A DNA stretch of 64,000 bases from JANQIO01 sp965601975 (GCA_965601975.1 OZ271856.1:2356001-2420000), one strand, 5' to 3'; counted from the stretch's first letter, positions 25,685 to 34,980 are shown. The notes: generated from the sequence alone by a model not told the origin. Numbers and translations are program-made.

Positions 25685-25720
25685 AAAAAAGCAGGGCGGC
25701 ATAGCCGCCCTGCTTTTTTT
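25685..25720. terminator. Bidirectional Rho-independent terminator
   Basis: GCAGGGCGGC at 25691-25700 pairs exactly with GCCGCCCTGC at 25704-25713 around a 3-base loop. A-run 25685-25690 and T-run 25714-25720 flank it, so it can end transcription from both the VWA gene and the convergent protease gene. Confidence 0.92.
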
Positions 25721-25738
25721 GTGCCCGCGTGGAGCTGC

Positions 25739-27721
25739 TCACTGGTTCCAGTAAGCGTCGAGCGTTACCCCTGAGAAGCTCCTGTAGGCACGAATACCGA
25801 TGTGCCAGGTGCCCTCGGGCGGGTTGCTGAAGGTGCAGGTCTCGTTGTTGCCGTTGAGATAGGGTCGGCAGTTATAGCTGCTGGTGGTCGGCTGGCTGCC
25901 GTAGCGGATGTACAGATCCGCATCACCGGAACCCCCACTGATACTGAACTGTACCTGCGAGGCTCCCGCCGGGACTTCCAGCGTGCGCCGTACCCAGTTG
26001 CGACGGCTGGCCGACAGGTTCTGCTCGGTATAGCCGTCACTGGTCGGGCCGCTGCCGTCGTTGACGGTGACCAGCTGCGAGCTGGCGTCCGTGGCGCCGC
26101 CGTCATCCGTGACCGTGAGCGTCACCGTGTAGTCCCCGTTCGCAGCGTAGCTGTGTACGGGGCTTTGCAAGGTGGATCCATTGCCATCACCGAAGTCCCA
26201 GCTCCAGCTCACCAGGGTGCCGTCAGGATCGGAGCTGGCGTCGGTAAAGTCCGCCGTCAACAGATTGGTAGTGAAGCTGAAATCCGAACTGGGACGCTGG
26301 TTGACCGGTCCGCCGCTGACGGCTGCCACAGCGGCATTGGCGTCAATGATGCCTGCGCCACATCCGCCCGAACAGCTGCCCGGCAGCGGCCGCGCAGTGT
26401 CCTTCAAGGCCTGCTCGACCTGGTCCGGCGTCAGGCTGGGGTTGCTGGCATACATCAGTGCCGCCGCGCCGGCCACATGGGGCGCCGCCATACTGGTGCC
26501 CTGGTAGTAGGCATAGGCCTCGGCGCCCGGTGAACGATCGCCGGCGTTCAGTGTGGAGAGAACACCGTTGGCTGCCACCTGGGCGGTTTCACCTCCCGGT
26601 GCAGCCACGTCCACGGTAGCGCCATAGTTCGAGTACGACGCGCGATTGCCCTGCCGGTCATTCGACGCCACGGAAACAACCCCCGCACAGCTCGCCGGCC
26701 GATAGTTGGCGGCATTGTCATTGCTGTTGCCCGCGGAGACCACGACCGTCGCACCGTTCGCCCGGGCAGCGTTGATTGCCGCCTGGTAGGTGCTGTCGCA
26801 GGCGCCACTGCCGCCAAGGCTCATATTGATCACCTGGGCCGGGTTGGGATTGGCGGGCGCGCCCGCCACTGAACCACCCGAGGCCCACACGACAGCATCG
26901 GCGATGTCAGACAAGAAACCGCCACACTTGCCGAGGGCACGCACCGGCACGACCTTGGCATCGAAGGCAACACCGCTCACACCGCTGCTGTTATTGGTGA
27001 CCGCTGCCACAGTCCCCGCGACGTGGGTGCCGTGCCAGCTGCTGCCGATGAAGCTGGGGGGATTGAAGAAACCACAATCCCAGGGCTCCATCCAGTCGCC
27101 CGGGTCACTGGCATCGGCATCGCGGCCACCGCCGTCGTTGGCAACGGTGGCGTCGCTGATGAAGTCATATCCCGGCAGCATGTTCGCATCCAGGTCCGAG
27201 TGGTAGACATAACCAGTGTCGATAACCGCAACGACTGCGCCGCCGCCTGTCTGCTGGTCCCAGGCAGCCGGCGCGTTGATGCCACCGGTGGCCTCGAAGT
27301 AGTGCCACTGGTCTCCATAGGCAGAGTCATTGGGCGTGAAATGCGGCTGCATCAACACGTCCTCCTCCACCGACACAATGCCCATCCTGCCCTGCAGCCG
27401 CTGGAGCAAGGCCTGGAGCCTGGGTCGGTCGGCGCGGCTCGCCAGTTTGAAAACGTGGCGTCGTTCAACGCCAAGCTTTCGCACATAGGCCAGGTCGCGG
27501 CCGCTGAACAGCGACAGCACGCGGGCCTCGTTAGCCCAGTTGCGGCCGTTCTCGGTATCGAACTGAATGATCAATCGCTGTGGTACGTTGCTGAAGTCAT
27601 TGCCCAGGCTGCTGCGGTCGGCGGCCAATGCGGTCGTCGACACTGAGAGCGCTGCAAGAAGTGACGCGGCAAACGGCAGTCTGGACCGCCGCCCGCCTGG
27701 GCGTGGTGTTTTCCCGAACAT
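25739..27721 (-). CDS. Extracellular subtilisin-like (S8) serine protease with PKD and PPC domains
   Basis: The 660-residue pre-pro-enzyme has a signal peptide ending near TTALAAD. An inhibitor-like propeptide covers about residues 45-125. The catalytic domain has Asp168 (VAVIDTGY), His230 (SSWHGTHVAGT), the oxyanion Asn in SAGNSNDNAA, and Ser410 (QGTSMAAPHVAG). A PKD domain follows at about 478-555 (WDFGDGNGS, YTVTLTVTDDGG), and a pre-peptidase C-terminal domain from about 565 to the end (SGGSGDADLYIRYG, TWHIGIRAY). Such C-terminal domains aid secretion or substrate binding and are usual in marine proteases. The enzyme probably degrades extracellular protein for nutrition. It stands alone with its own upstream region. 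Confidence 0.95.
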   Translation of the reverse strand: MFGKTPRPGGRRSRLPFAASLLAALSVSTTALAADRSSLGNDFSNVPQRLIIQFDTENGRNWANEARVLSLFSGRDLAYVRKLGVERRHVFKLASRADRPRLQALLQRLQGRMGIVSVEEDVLMQPHFTPNDSAYGDQWHYFEATGGINAPAAWDQQTGGGAVVAVIDTGYVYHSDLDANMLPGYDFISDATVANDGGGRDADASDPGDWMEPWDCGFFNPPSFIGSSWHGTHVAGTVAAVTNNSSGVSGVAFDAKVVPVRALGKCGGFLSDIADAVVWASGGSVAGAPANPNPAQVINMSLGGSGACDSTYQAAINAARANGATVVVSAGNSNDNAANYRPASCAGVVSVASNDRQGNRASYSNYGATVDVAAPGGETAQVAANGVLSTLNAGDRSPGAEAYAYYQGTSMAAPHVAGAAALMYASNPSLTPDQVEQALKDTARPLPGSCSGGCGAGIIDANAAVAAVSGGPVNQRPSSDFSFTTNLLTADFTDASSDPDGTLVSWSWDFGDGNGSTLQSPVHSYAANGDYTVTLTVTDDGGATDASSQLVTVNDGSGPTSDGYTEQNLSASRRNWVRRTLEVPAGASQVQFSISGGSGDADLYIRYGSQPTTSSYNCRPYLNGNNETCTFSNPPEGTWHIGIRAYRSFSGVTLDAYWNQ

Positions 27722-27970
27722 AAGGTTCTCCCCATTTGTGTTATTTCAACTTAACCGGGCCGGTACCGCGCTCCCGGTCGGAGAGAGAGTCTGTGGCTCT
27801 TTTACATCGATACCGGCCAACACTGTTCAAGCTAGGTCAGCACTGGGGAGGTGTCGAAGAAAACCCCTGTATTTGTAGGTACAAACGCAAATCTGTGACA
27901 GCGGTCGACTGCCGAGAGAAAGAGTGTTGCAGTGAGCTAGCCCTGCCTTCGCAGAGCGGGAGAGTTGGGG

Positions 27971-28456
27971 TCAGTCCTCGCCCCAGTCGAAGTCTTCGCT
28001 GACGAACTCTTCATCAGCAGCGCCTTCCGCCTGGCCGGTGGCGCTGTCGCCGCCGTAGCAGTCGTCAACTTCTTCCTTGGCGGCCATGAACTCAAGCAGC
28101 ATCTTGCGCTTGACGTCCATCTCTTCCAGCAGGGACAGCTCTTCGTACATCAATGCGTTGCCATAGCCCTGCAGCGGGTCGTAGATGGGGCGTGCACAGC
28201 GGTGCACCGGCATGTCGGTGGGAAGGGTTTCGCCGGGACGGTACATGAAGATCTGGAGGTCGTCTGCGAAGTAGACAAAGTCCACATCACCGTCGCTGGC
28301 GCGATCGGTCATGCACATGGTGTAAACGAAGAAGGAATCGCAGGTGGTAGGCCCGATGTTCTCGACTGCGGCCGCCTGTTCGGCCTGCCGAGTGGACGCA
28401 CAGCCCCCTGACAGTGCTGCCAGAGCGAGAACGAGTGAAATTCTGAGCCGGGTCAT
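27971..28456 (-). CDS. Small lipoprotein of unknown function
   Basis: The 161-residue product has a lipoprotein signal peptide with lipobox LSGGC, giving Cys19 as the lipid anchor. The mature protein has four further Cys (TTCDSFFVYTMCMTD, VHRCARP, DDCYGG), a central VDFVYFADDLQIFMY strand region, and a strongly acidic tail ending WGED. I do not recognise the family. It is divergent from arfB and lies about 250 bases from the protease gene. Confidence 0.75.
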   Translation of the reverse strand: MTRLRISLVLALAALSGGCASTRQAEQAAAVENIGPTTCDSFFVYTMCMTDRASDGDVDFVYFADDLQIFMYRPGETLPTDMPVHRCARPIYDPLQGYGNALMYEELSLLEEMDVKRKMLLEFMAAKEEVDDCYGGDSATGQAEGAADEEFVSEDFDWGED

Positions 28457-28579
28457 AAGGGATTTGCACCAAGTGTTGAGCGCGGATGTTACCGATATCG
28501 CCTGGCCTTGTCTGCCGACAGGGCGTGAATCTGGCGGGTTTTGTGTACCATGTCGCGGTTTTGTTGGACTATATACGCC

Positions 28580-28993
28580 GTGTTACGAGTTTCTGACCAC
28601 ATTCTCATCCCGGAGGACGAGATCGAGTTCTCCGCCGTCCGCGCCCAGGGGGCCGGTGGCCAGAACGTCAACAAGGTATCGACGGCGATCCACCTGCGCT
28701 TTAACGTTCGCCGTTCCTCGCTGCCGGACGAGGTCAAGGACAGGCTGCTCGCGACCCGCGACCAGCGTATCAACCGGGAAGGCACCATCGTCATCAAGGC
28801 CCAGCGCTACCGCAGCCAGGACAAAAACCGTGCCGAGGCACTGGAGCGACTGCGAGAGCTGGTTCTCAAGGCAACGGTGAAGCGCAAAACCCGCAAGCCG
28901 ACGCGGCCCGGCAAAGCCGCCAGGCAGCGGCGGATGGATGCCAAGACCCGCCGCGGGCAAACCAAGAGCATGCGCCGCAAGCCAGAGGTTTAG
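28580..28993 (+). CDS. arfB: ArfB (YaeJ), alternative ribosome-rescue peptidyl-tRNA hydrolase
   Basis: ArfB frees ribosomes stalled on truncated mRNA by hydrolysing the peptidyl-tRNA, as a backup to tmRNA. Starting at GTG 28580 the product has 137 residues and the GGQ motif falls at 26-28 (AQGAGGQNVNKVSTA), as I recall for Escherichia coli ArfB. That supports this start over the ATGs at 28541 and 28550. The C-terminal tail is highly basic (KRKTRKPTRPGKAARQRR), as needed to enter the empty mRNA channel. Length is normal. It is divergent from the small lipoprotein and followed by a YdjM-like gene about 100 bases on. Confidence 0.95.
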   Translation: MLRVSDHILIPEDEIEFSAVRAQGAGGQNVNKVSTAIHLRFNVRRSSLPDEVKDRLLATRDQRINREGTIVIKAQRYRSQDKNRAEALERLRELVLKATVKRKTRKPTRPGKAARQRRMDAKTRRGQTKSMRRKPEV

Positions 28994-29096
28994 TCTCGCA
29001 ACCCCCATCCAGCCGCCGCGTGTTTGCACGGGCGGTTCTGTGTACACTTGCAGGCCTTTCGATGTTCAGAGATACCCATGACCACTGTCAGGACTG

Positions 29097-30095
29097 ATGG
29101 ACCCGCTTAGCCAGGGCGTCCTTGGCGCCGCCGCACCCAAGAGCATCGCGCCGCGGAGCCAGGCGCGGCTCGCCTGCCTGCTGGGCTTTCTGGCAGGGAT
29201 GGCGCCGGACCTCGACGTGCTGATTCGTTCACCCGAAGACCCGCTGCTGTTCCTGGAATACCACCGTCAGTTCACCCATTCGCTGTTTTTCGTCCCGGTG
29301 GGCGGCTTCATCTGTGGCTGGCTGCTGCACCGGCTGTTTGCGGCCCGCTACGGCATGCCCCTCAGGACCAGCGTCCTGTATTGCACCCTGGGCTACGGAA
29401 CCCATGCCCTGCTGGATGCCTGTACCACCTACGGCACCCAGCTGCTGTGGCCATTTTCCGACCAGCGCTTTGCCTGGAATACGGTGTCAGTAGTCGACCC
29501 GCTGTTTACCGTACCCATTCTGCTGCTGGTGGGTATCGGGACCTGGCAGCGGCGCGCTGCGCTGGCACGGATCGCCCTTGTGTGGGCCATCGCCTACCCC
29601 GGCATGGGTATGCTGCAGCGGGATCGCGCCGAGGCCGCGGGCTGGGAACTGGCCCGGGAGCGCGGCCACGAACCGATTCGCCTGGAAGCCAAGCCCAGCT
29701 TCGCCAACATCGTGCTGTGGAAGGTGGTCTACGAGACCGAAGACCACTATCACGTCGACGCCGTGCGCGCCGGCTCCAGCATCCGGGTCTATCCCGGGGA
29801 CTCGGTGCCGAAACTGGATGTCGCCAGGGATTTTCCCTGGCTGGTGCCCGGCAGCCAGCAGGCACTGGATATCGAGCGCTTCCGCTGGTTCTCCAATGAT
29901 TACCTGGCGGTAGAGCCGGGCAACCCCTATCGCATCACGGATATCCGCTATTCCATGGTGCCGAACCAGATCAAGGGATTGTGGAGCATCGAAATCTCCC
30001 CCGCGGCCGCCAATGGCGATCACGTCGGCTACGTCGTAAGCCGATCGGCGGACGATGCCGCCATGCGCAGCTTCCAGAGCATGCTTTTCCAATAA
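29097..30095 (+). CDS. YdjM-family inner-membrane metal-dependent hydrolase-like protein
   Basis: The 332-residue protein has the N-terminal family pattern DPLSQGVLGAAA, GFLAGMAPDLDVLI and YHRQFTHSLFF, where conserved His and Asp residues may bind metal. Four or five membrane segments cover about residues 30-175 (VGGFICGWLLHRLF, YCTLGYGTHALLDAC, VPILLLVGIG). They are followed by a soluble domain of about 150 residues. Catalytic activity of the family is predicted rather than shown, to my knowledge. Homologues are often LexA-controlled in enterics, but I see no SOS box. Only 24 bases separate it from the APC permease gene. Confidence 0.82.
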   Translation: MDPLSQGVLGAAAPKSIAPRSQARLACLLGFLAGMAPDLDVLIRSPEDPLLFLEYHRQFTHSLFFVPVGGFICGWLLHRLFAARYGMPLRTSVLYCTLGYGTHALLDACTTYGTQLLWPFSDQRFAWNTVSVVDPLFTVPILLLVGIGTWQRRAALARIALVWAIAYPGMGMLQRDRAEAAGWELARERGHEPIRLEAKPSFANIVLWKVVYETEDHYHVDAVRAGSSIRVYPGDSVPKLDVARDFPWLVPGSQQALDIERFRWFSNDYLAVEPGNPYRITDIRYSMVPNQIKGLWSIEISPAAANGDHVGYVVSRSADDAAMRSFQSMLFQ

Positions 30096-30119
30096 AAACA
30101 AAAGCTTGAGCACGTCTAT

Positions 30120-31424
30120 TTGAGCAAATTCAAGCCCAGTACAGCGGCCGCCGTGGTGGTCGCCAACATGATCGGAACCGGTGTGTTCACCAGCCTGGGC
30201 TTCCAGCTGGTGGAATTGGACTCCGGGTTCGTCCTGCTGATGCTGTGGGCGGTGGGCGGCCTCGCCGCCCTTTGCGGCGCACTGTCCTACGCGGAACTGG
30301 GCGCTGCCCTGCCGCGCTCGGGGGGCGAATACAATTTCCTCACCAATATCTATCATCCCGTGGCGGGCTTTATATCCGGCTGGGTGTCTGCCACCGTGGG
30401 ATTCGCGGCGCCCACCGCACTGGCGGCACTGACCTTCGGCAGCTACCTGGCCTCGGTGCTGCCGTTCATGTCGGCAATCTGGCTCGCCACGGGCGTGATC
30501 GTCGTCCTCACCGTGATTCACTGCACCAGTCACCGCCAGTCGGGCGGCACCCAGCGGCTGCTCACGGTGCTCAAGATTGTCCTGATCCTGGGATTTGCCG
30601 GGCTGGCGCTCTGGTATGGCGACAACCCGGAGCCCATTGCCTTCTCCCCCCAGGCCGGGGACGGGGCACTGCTGATGGGAGGCGCTTTCGCCGTCTCACT
30701 GATTTACGTGAACTACGCGTTTTCCGGCTGGAATGCCGCCACCTATATTAGCGGCGAGCTGGAATCCCCCCAGCGCTACCTGCCGGTGGTGCTGTTTGCC
30801 AGCACCGGCCTGGTGGCGCTGGCCTACCTGATGCTGAACTATGTATTCCTGGAGGTAGCCCCGGCCGACGCCATGCGGGGCAAGGTCGAAATCGGCTACG
30901 TGGCGGCCCAGTATGCCTTCGGTGAGGCGGGCGCGGACATTATGGGCAGCCTGCTGGCTTTGTTGCTGATCTCCACGGTCAGCGCCATGATTCTCGCCGG
31001 CCCAAGGGTGTGGCACGCCATCGGCGAGGATTACCCGCTGTTCCGGGAGCTTGGGGCGGTCAACCGCGACGGCGTTCCGGTGCGAGCCATTGCCCTGCAG
31101 GGCGGTATCAGCCTGGTGTTCCTGTGGACCTCGTCTTTCGAGAGCATCCTCGTGTTCGCCGGCGCCACGATGGCTCTCAACACATTTTTCGCTGTGCTGG
31201 GGGTTTTCGTCCTGCGCTGGCGGCAGCCGGACTTACCGAGACCCTACAGAATCACGTGGTTCCCCCTGCCGCCGCTGGTGTTCCTGCTGATTACCGGCTG
31301 GACGCTTCTCTATACTGTGCTGCAGCGCCCGCTGGAAGCCTGGCTGTGCCTGGGTGTGGTGGTCAGCGGCGCCCTCTTCTACCGCGTCAGTGTGATACTG
31401 GGAGAACGTCGACATGGACTTTGA
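30120..31424 (+). CDS. APC-superfamily amino-acid permease
   Basis: This is a 434-residue integral membrane transporter with about 12 helices. The start is TTG at 30120; no ATG fits the N-terminal helix. The first helix contains VVANMIGTGVFTSLG, the glycine-rich unwound region that holds the amino-acid backbone in APC transporters. Other marks are ELGAALPRSGGEYNFL and YAFSGWNAATYISGEL in helix 6. Substrate specificity cannot be read. The gene overlaps the acyl-CoA dehydrogenase start by 11 bases, which indicates an operon and perhaps uptake of an amino acid whose breakdown yields acyl-CoA. Confidence 0.92.
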   Translation: MSKFKPSTAAAVVVANMIGTGVFTSLGFQLVELDSGFVLLMLWAVGGLAALCGALSYAELGAALPRSGGEYNFLTNIYHPVAGFISGWVSATVGFAAPTALAALTFGSYLASVLPFMSAIWLATGVIVVLTVIHCTSHRQSGGTQRLLTVLKIVLILGFAGLALWYGDNPEPIAFSPQAGDGALLMGGAFAVSLIYVNYAFSGWNAATYISGELESPQRYLPVVLFASTGLVALAYLMLNYVFLEVAPADAMRGKVEIGYVAAQYAFGEAGADIMGSLLALLLISTVSAMILAGPRVWHAIGEDYPLFRELGAVNRDGVPVRAIALQGGISLVFLWTSSFESILVFAGATMALNTFFAVLGVFVLRWRQPDLPRPYRITWFPLPPLVFLLITGWTLLYTVLQRPLEAWLCLGVVVSGALFYRVSVILGERRHGL

Positions 31425-32574
31425 GCTGCCCGAGGAATTCCGCATGCTGCGCGACCTGGTGGCGCGCTTCGTGGAAGAACACCTGCTGCCGCTGGAGCCC
31501 GCGGTCCTCGAACGCGAAGCCCGCGGCGAAGGCGCGCATATCACCGCCGAAGAGCGGGCACAGCTGGATGCGGTTTCCCGGGAGCTGGGACTTTGGGGCC
31601 TGGACGCGCCGGAATCCATGGGCGGCATGGACCTGCCCGCGGTAGCCCTGGTGGGTGTAAACGAGGCCATCGGCAGCAGCATGGTGCCCTATGTGCTGCC
31701 GCCGGACTCCCCCAACCTGCGCATGCTGGACGCCACGGTGAATGATGAGCAGCGCACACGCTACCTGGAGCCCTATGTTCGCGGCGAGACCATCTCGGCC
31801 ATCGCCATTTCCGAACCCGGTGCCGGCAGCGACCCGGCCGCCATGCGGACCAGCGCCGTGCGAGACGGCAACGACTGGGTGCTCAACGGCCGCAAGATCT
31901 GGATCAGCAAAGCGGACAAGGCAGATCATTTCATCACCATGGCGGTCACCGACAAAGCAAAAGGCGCCCGCGGCGGTATCTCCGCCTTCCTGGTCGAGAA
32001 CGGTAGCGACGGCCTCAAGGTGGCCCGGGACATCCCGATGCTGGGCGGCAACGCCACCTTCGAACTGGAACTCGACGACTGCCGGCTGCCGGCCGACGCC
32101 CTGCTCGGCGAGGAGGGGCAGGGATTTGCACCCATGCAGCTGCGGCTGTCCACACGCCGCCTGGAAATGGCCACCTGGTGTATCGGCATCGCCCAGCGGG
32201 CCCTGGCCATGCTGCTGGAATACGCGCCGCAGCGGGAGACCTTTGGCTCCGCGCTGGCGGACAAGCAGACCATCCAGAACTGGATTGCGGAGGCGGATAC
32301 CGACATTCACGCCGCGCGCCTCATGGCCTACCACACCGCCTGGAAGCTGGATCGCGGGGAATCCGTGCGCCGGGAGATATCGCGCCTCAAGGCCCACGCC
32401 ACCGAGATGGCCTGGACCGTGGTCGATCGCGTCATGCAGGCCCACGGCGCCATGGGCATGACCAAGGAACTGCCCCTGCAGCAGATGGCCAACGAGGTCA
32501 GGCTGATGCGCATCTACGATGGCCCGACGGAAATCCACAAATGGGTGGTGGCGCGGGACCTGCTGCGGGGTTAA
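31414..32574 (+). CDS. Acyl-CoA dehydrogenase
   Basis: The 386-residue flavoenzyme oxidises acyl-CoA to enoyl-CoA, passing electrons to electron-transfer flavoprotein. It has the three usual parts: an N-terminal helical domain, a beta domain with ISEPGAGSDPAAMRT and WISKADKADHF, and a C-terminal helical domain with RETFGSALADKQ and VMQAHGAMGMT. The end reads MRIYDGPTEIHKWVVARDLL. The usual catalytic Glu position carries Asp in a DGPTE context, resembling the ACAD10/11-like subgroup. Chain length is unknown. It overlaps the permease gene by 11 bases. Confidence 0.93.
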   Translation: MDFELPEEFRMLRDLVARFVEEHLLPLEPAVLEREARGEGAHITAEERAQLDAVSRELGLWGLDAPESMGGMDLPAVALVGVNEAIGSSMVPYVLPPDSPNLRMLDATVNDEQRTRYLEPYVRGETISAIAISEPGAGSDPAAMRTSAVRDGNDWVLNGRKIWISKADKADHFITMAVTDKAKGARGGISAFLVENGSDGLKVARDIPMLGGNATFELELDDCRLPADALLGEEGQGFAPMQLRLSTRRLEMATWCIGIAQRALAMLLEYAPQRETFGSALADKQTIQNWIAEADTDIHAARLMAYHTAWKLDRGESVRREISRLKAHATEMAWTVVDRVMQAHGAMGMTKELPLQQMANEVRLMRIYDGPTEIHKWVVARDLLRG

Positions 32575-32711
32575 TTCCCGAAACCTATATAAACAGCTCC
32601 CCTTTCTCCCAATCGTTATTGCGTGCTTGCAGAAATACCGACCCATACTCTGTCTAACGCCGTAGCAAATACAGAGCAGCCGATCTGACTGGCTGCAGGG
32701 AGGCGCGCAAC

Positions 32712-33269
32712 ATGAAACGACGCTATTTCCTGGCGGATAACCTTGACGATCTCGACGGCTTCGATGCAGACCTGCGCGATGCCGGTTTTTCCAACCCCCA
32801 GATGCACGTGGTCAGCCGGGATGACGCCGGCGTGGCGCTGCGCAAACACCTTGTCCCCATGGAGGCGGTGCTGCGCAAGGACGTGGTGCGCGGCACCGAA
32901 GTCGGGGCCGTAATCGGCATGCTCGGCGCCGGCCTGGTCCTGGGCGTCGCCTATGTCAGCGGCGTCGCCGCCACCGTGGGCTGGGTACCGTTCATCTTCC
33001 TGGCGATTGTAGTGCTTGGGTTCTGCACCTGGGAGGGCGGGCTTTTCGGCATCCAGGTGCCGCACAACGAGTTCGTGCACTTCGAAGCGGAACTCAAGGC
33101 CGGGCAGCACCTGTACGTGCTGGACATGACACCGGAGCAGTACGAGCCGCTCGCTCGCATCCTTGCCTACCACCCTCGCATCGTGCCGGCGGGCGAGGGA
33201 ACCGCGGTCCCGGATATCGTGGTCACGGCGAAGCAGAAGTTCGACAGCGCCATGCAGACATTGCCATAG
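32712..33269 (+). CDS. Two-TM membrane protein of unknown function
   Basis: The 185-residue product begins with a cytoplasmic domain (RRYFLADNLDDLDGFDADL). It has two adjacent helices at about residues 65-105 (GAVIGMLGAGLVLGVAYVSG, WVPFIFLAIVVLGFCTWEGG) and a C-terminal soluble domain. The arrangement resembles stress-related proteins with an alpha/beta domain split by a glycine-rich membrane hairpin, but I cannot assign a family. GGGAGG at 32698-32703 is the ribosome site. Just before it, a 6-bp hairpin (32676-32681/32691-32696) could influence translation. A strong terminator follows, so the gene is monocistronic. Confidence 0.78.
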   Translation: MKRRYFLADNLDDLDGFDADLRDAGFSNPQMHVVSRDDAGVALRKHLVPMEAVLRKDVVRGTEVGAVIGMLGAGLVLGVAYVSGVAATVGWVPFIFLAIVVLGFCTWEGGLFGIQVPHNEFVHFEAELKAGQHLYVLDMTPEQYEPLARILAYHPRIVPAGEGTAVPDIVVTAKQKFDSAMQTLP

Positions 33270-33290
33270 CAACGCGCATTTTTGAGAATA

Positions 33291-33317
33291 AGGGGATGTA
33301 TCCATCCCCTTTTTTTT
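33291..33317 (+). terminator. Rho-independent terminator
   Basis: AGGGGATG at 33291-33298 pairs with CATCCCCT at 33303-33310 around a 4-base loop and runs into eight T residues. It lies about 20 bases after the stop of the two-TM protein gene. Confidence 0.9.
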
Positions 33318-33349
33318 GCGCCTTCGTCGAGCACCCGTAAGGAGCACGC

Positions 33350-34153
33350 ATGCCAGTGAAGACCCGCCTCCAGTATCTCGTCTACACGGGCGAGCGACCG
33401 GTGTACTACGCCTCAATCGGCGGCGCCGGCGCCGCGCTCAAGGTCAGCGCCGAGTTTGATGAGCGCGAAGTTGAGGTACATGACGCCCGGCAGATCGAGG
33501 CGACGCTTGATACCCAGGGATTCATCCTGCGACCCCACCCGACCCGGGTGACCGATTTCTACGCGGATAGAGCGCTGTGGCAGAGCACTTACGAGGCTGA
33601 GGTGCGCAACCTGGTGCTGCGCGCGACCGGGGGGCGGGACATCCATATCTTCGATCACACCCTGCGCTCGGACTCCGCCTCGGTACGCGGGGAAAAGACC
33701 ACGCGAGAGCCGGCGACGATCATTCACAACGACTATACCGACGCCTCGGCGGAAAAGCGGGTGCGCGACCTGCTGGAAGCTGAACAGGCGGAGGAGTGGA
33801 TTGCCGGCCGCTACGCAATCATCAATGTGTGGCGCTCGGTGGCGGGGCCCGTGCTCACCACGCCGCTGGCCTGCTGTGATGCCAGCTCCATCGCCGATGG
33901 TGACCTGGTCGCCAGCGAACGCCGCGCCGAGGACCGTATCGGGGAACTGGAACTGGTGTGCTGGAACCCCGCGCACCGCTGGTACTACTACCCGGAAATG
34001 GAGCGCGATGAGGCCCTGCTGATCAAGTGCTTTGACTCGGCGCTCGACGGCCGCGCACGCCGGTCCATCCACACGGCGTTCAGGAATCCCGAGGCCGGCG
34101 CCGACGCGCCGCCGCGAGAAAGTATTGAAACCCGGACGATTGTCGCGTTCTGA
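33350..34153 (+). CDS. CmcJ/NvfI-family oxidoreductase
   Basis: The 267-residue product matches the pattern of CmcJ-like proteins, best known from cephamycin-type and fungal secondary metabolism. Visible marks are TIIHNDYTDASAEKR (a His-x-Asp that could bind iron), RYAIINVWRSV, WYYYPEMERDEALLIK and RRSIHTAFRNP near the end. In the fungal relatives the fold supports iron- and 2-oxoglutarate-dependent chemistry. The activity here is not known and no biosynthetic cluster surrounds it. AAGGAG at 33339-33344 supports the ATG at 33350. It abuts the convergent SDR gene with no gap. Confidence 0.8.
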   Translation: MPVKTRLQYLVYTGERPVYYASIGGAGAALKVSAEFDEREVEVHDARQIEATLDTQGFILRPHPTRVTDFYADRALWQSTYEAEVRNLVLRATGGRDIHIFDHTLRSDSASVRGEKTTREPATIIHNDYTDASAEKRVRDLLEAEQAEEWIAGRYAIINVWRSVAGPVLTTPLACCDASSIADGDLVASERRAEDRIGELELVCWNPAHRWYYYPEMERDEALLIKCFDSALDGRARRSIHTAFRNPEAGADAPPRESIETRTIVAF

Positions 34154-34846
34154 CTACCAGGGCAGCTCGCTGCCGTCGTAAACCAGGAAACGGCCGCTGT
34201 CCTCAGCGCCGAGTCCGTCGATCACCTTGCGCATGCCGTTGATGGAGACACCGGTGGTGATGGTCGCGCCCTCGCCGCCCATATCGGTCTGCACCCAGCC
34301 CGGGTGCATGGCCACAACGGTCACGCCGTCCGCGCGCAGGTCGTTGCAGGCGGATTTCAGCACCGCGTTGAGGCCCGCCTTGGAGGCCCGGTAGCTGTAC
34401 AGGCCGCCGTCTGAGTTGCCGGCGATGCTGCCGAGGATGCTGCTCATCCCGACGATGAGTTTTTTCTCGCTGGCCACCACGTGTTCGCGAAAGGCCTGGA
34501 TCATCAGCGCCGGCGTGACCGTGTTGACGCTCATACTGTGCAGGAAATTCTCCTGGTCCAGTTCACCCAGGTTTGAGCTCGCCGTGCCCATGACCCCGGC
34601 GTTGAGCAATAGCAGGTCTATGGGCTTACCCCGCAGTCCATCCGCCAGGGCACTGATACTGGCAGTGTCGGTCACTTCCAGGGGGTAGAGCTCGATGTTC
34701 GGGATTACGTCGGCCAGGCCGCTGGCCTCGACGGCGCTGCCCAGGTCCCGGCAGGTACCGATCACCTCCCAGCCCGCCTCCGAGTACTGCTTGATGAACT
34801 CGAGACCGAGTCCTCGGTTGGCGCCGGTGACAAGAACGGTGGGCAT
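34154..34846 (-). CDS. Short-chain dehydrogenase/reductase
   Basis: This 230-residue NAD(P)-dependent oxidoreductase has the classical Rossmann motif TGANRGLGLEF at the N-terminus, LLLNAGVMG (the NAG motif), a catalytic Ser in GMSSILGSI, and YSYRASKAGLN with Tyr and Lys. MHPGWVQTDMGG is the PG motif. Length is typical of the C-factor-like/carbonyl-reductase-like branch. The substrate is unknown. It converges on the CmcJ-like gene with adjacent stop codons and is divergent from the membrane protein at 34981. Confidence 0.93.
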   Translation of the reverse strand: MPTVLVTGANRGLGLEFIKQYSEAGWEVIGTCRDLGSAVEASGLADVIPNIELYPLEVTDTASISALADGLRGKPIDLLLLNAGVMGTASSNLGELDQENFLHSMSVNTVTPALMIQAFREHVVASEKKLIVGMSSILGSIAGNSDGGLYSYRASKAGLNAVLKSACNDLRADGVTVVAMHPGWVQTDMGGEGATITTGVSINGMRKVIDGLGAEDSGRFLVYDGSELPW

Positions 34847-34980
34847 GGGTTTCTCCTGCGTGGGTTACTGCCTGCGTAGGTTACAACAGAATGTACGCGG
34901 GGTTTCACCGTTCAGCGCTTCTGTCCCACTCGTCGCGCTGCAGATGAAAGCGCCGGGCGTGTGGCTTATCATGCGGTTCC

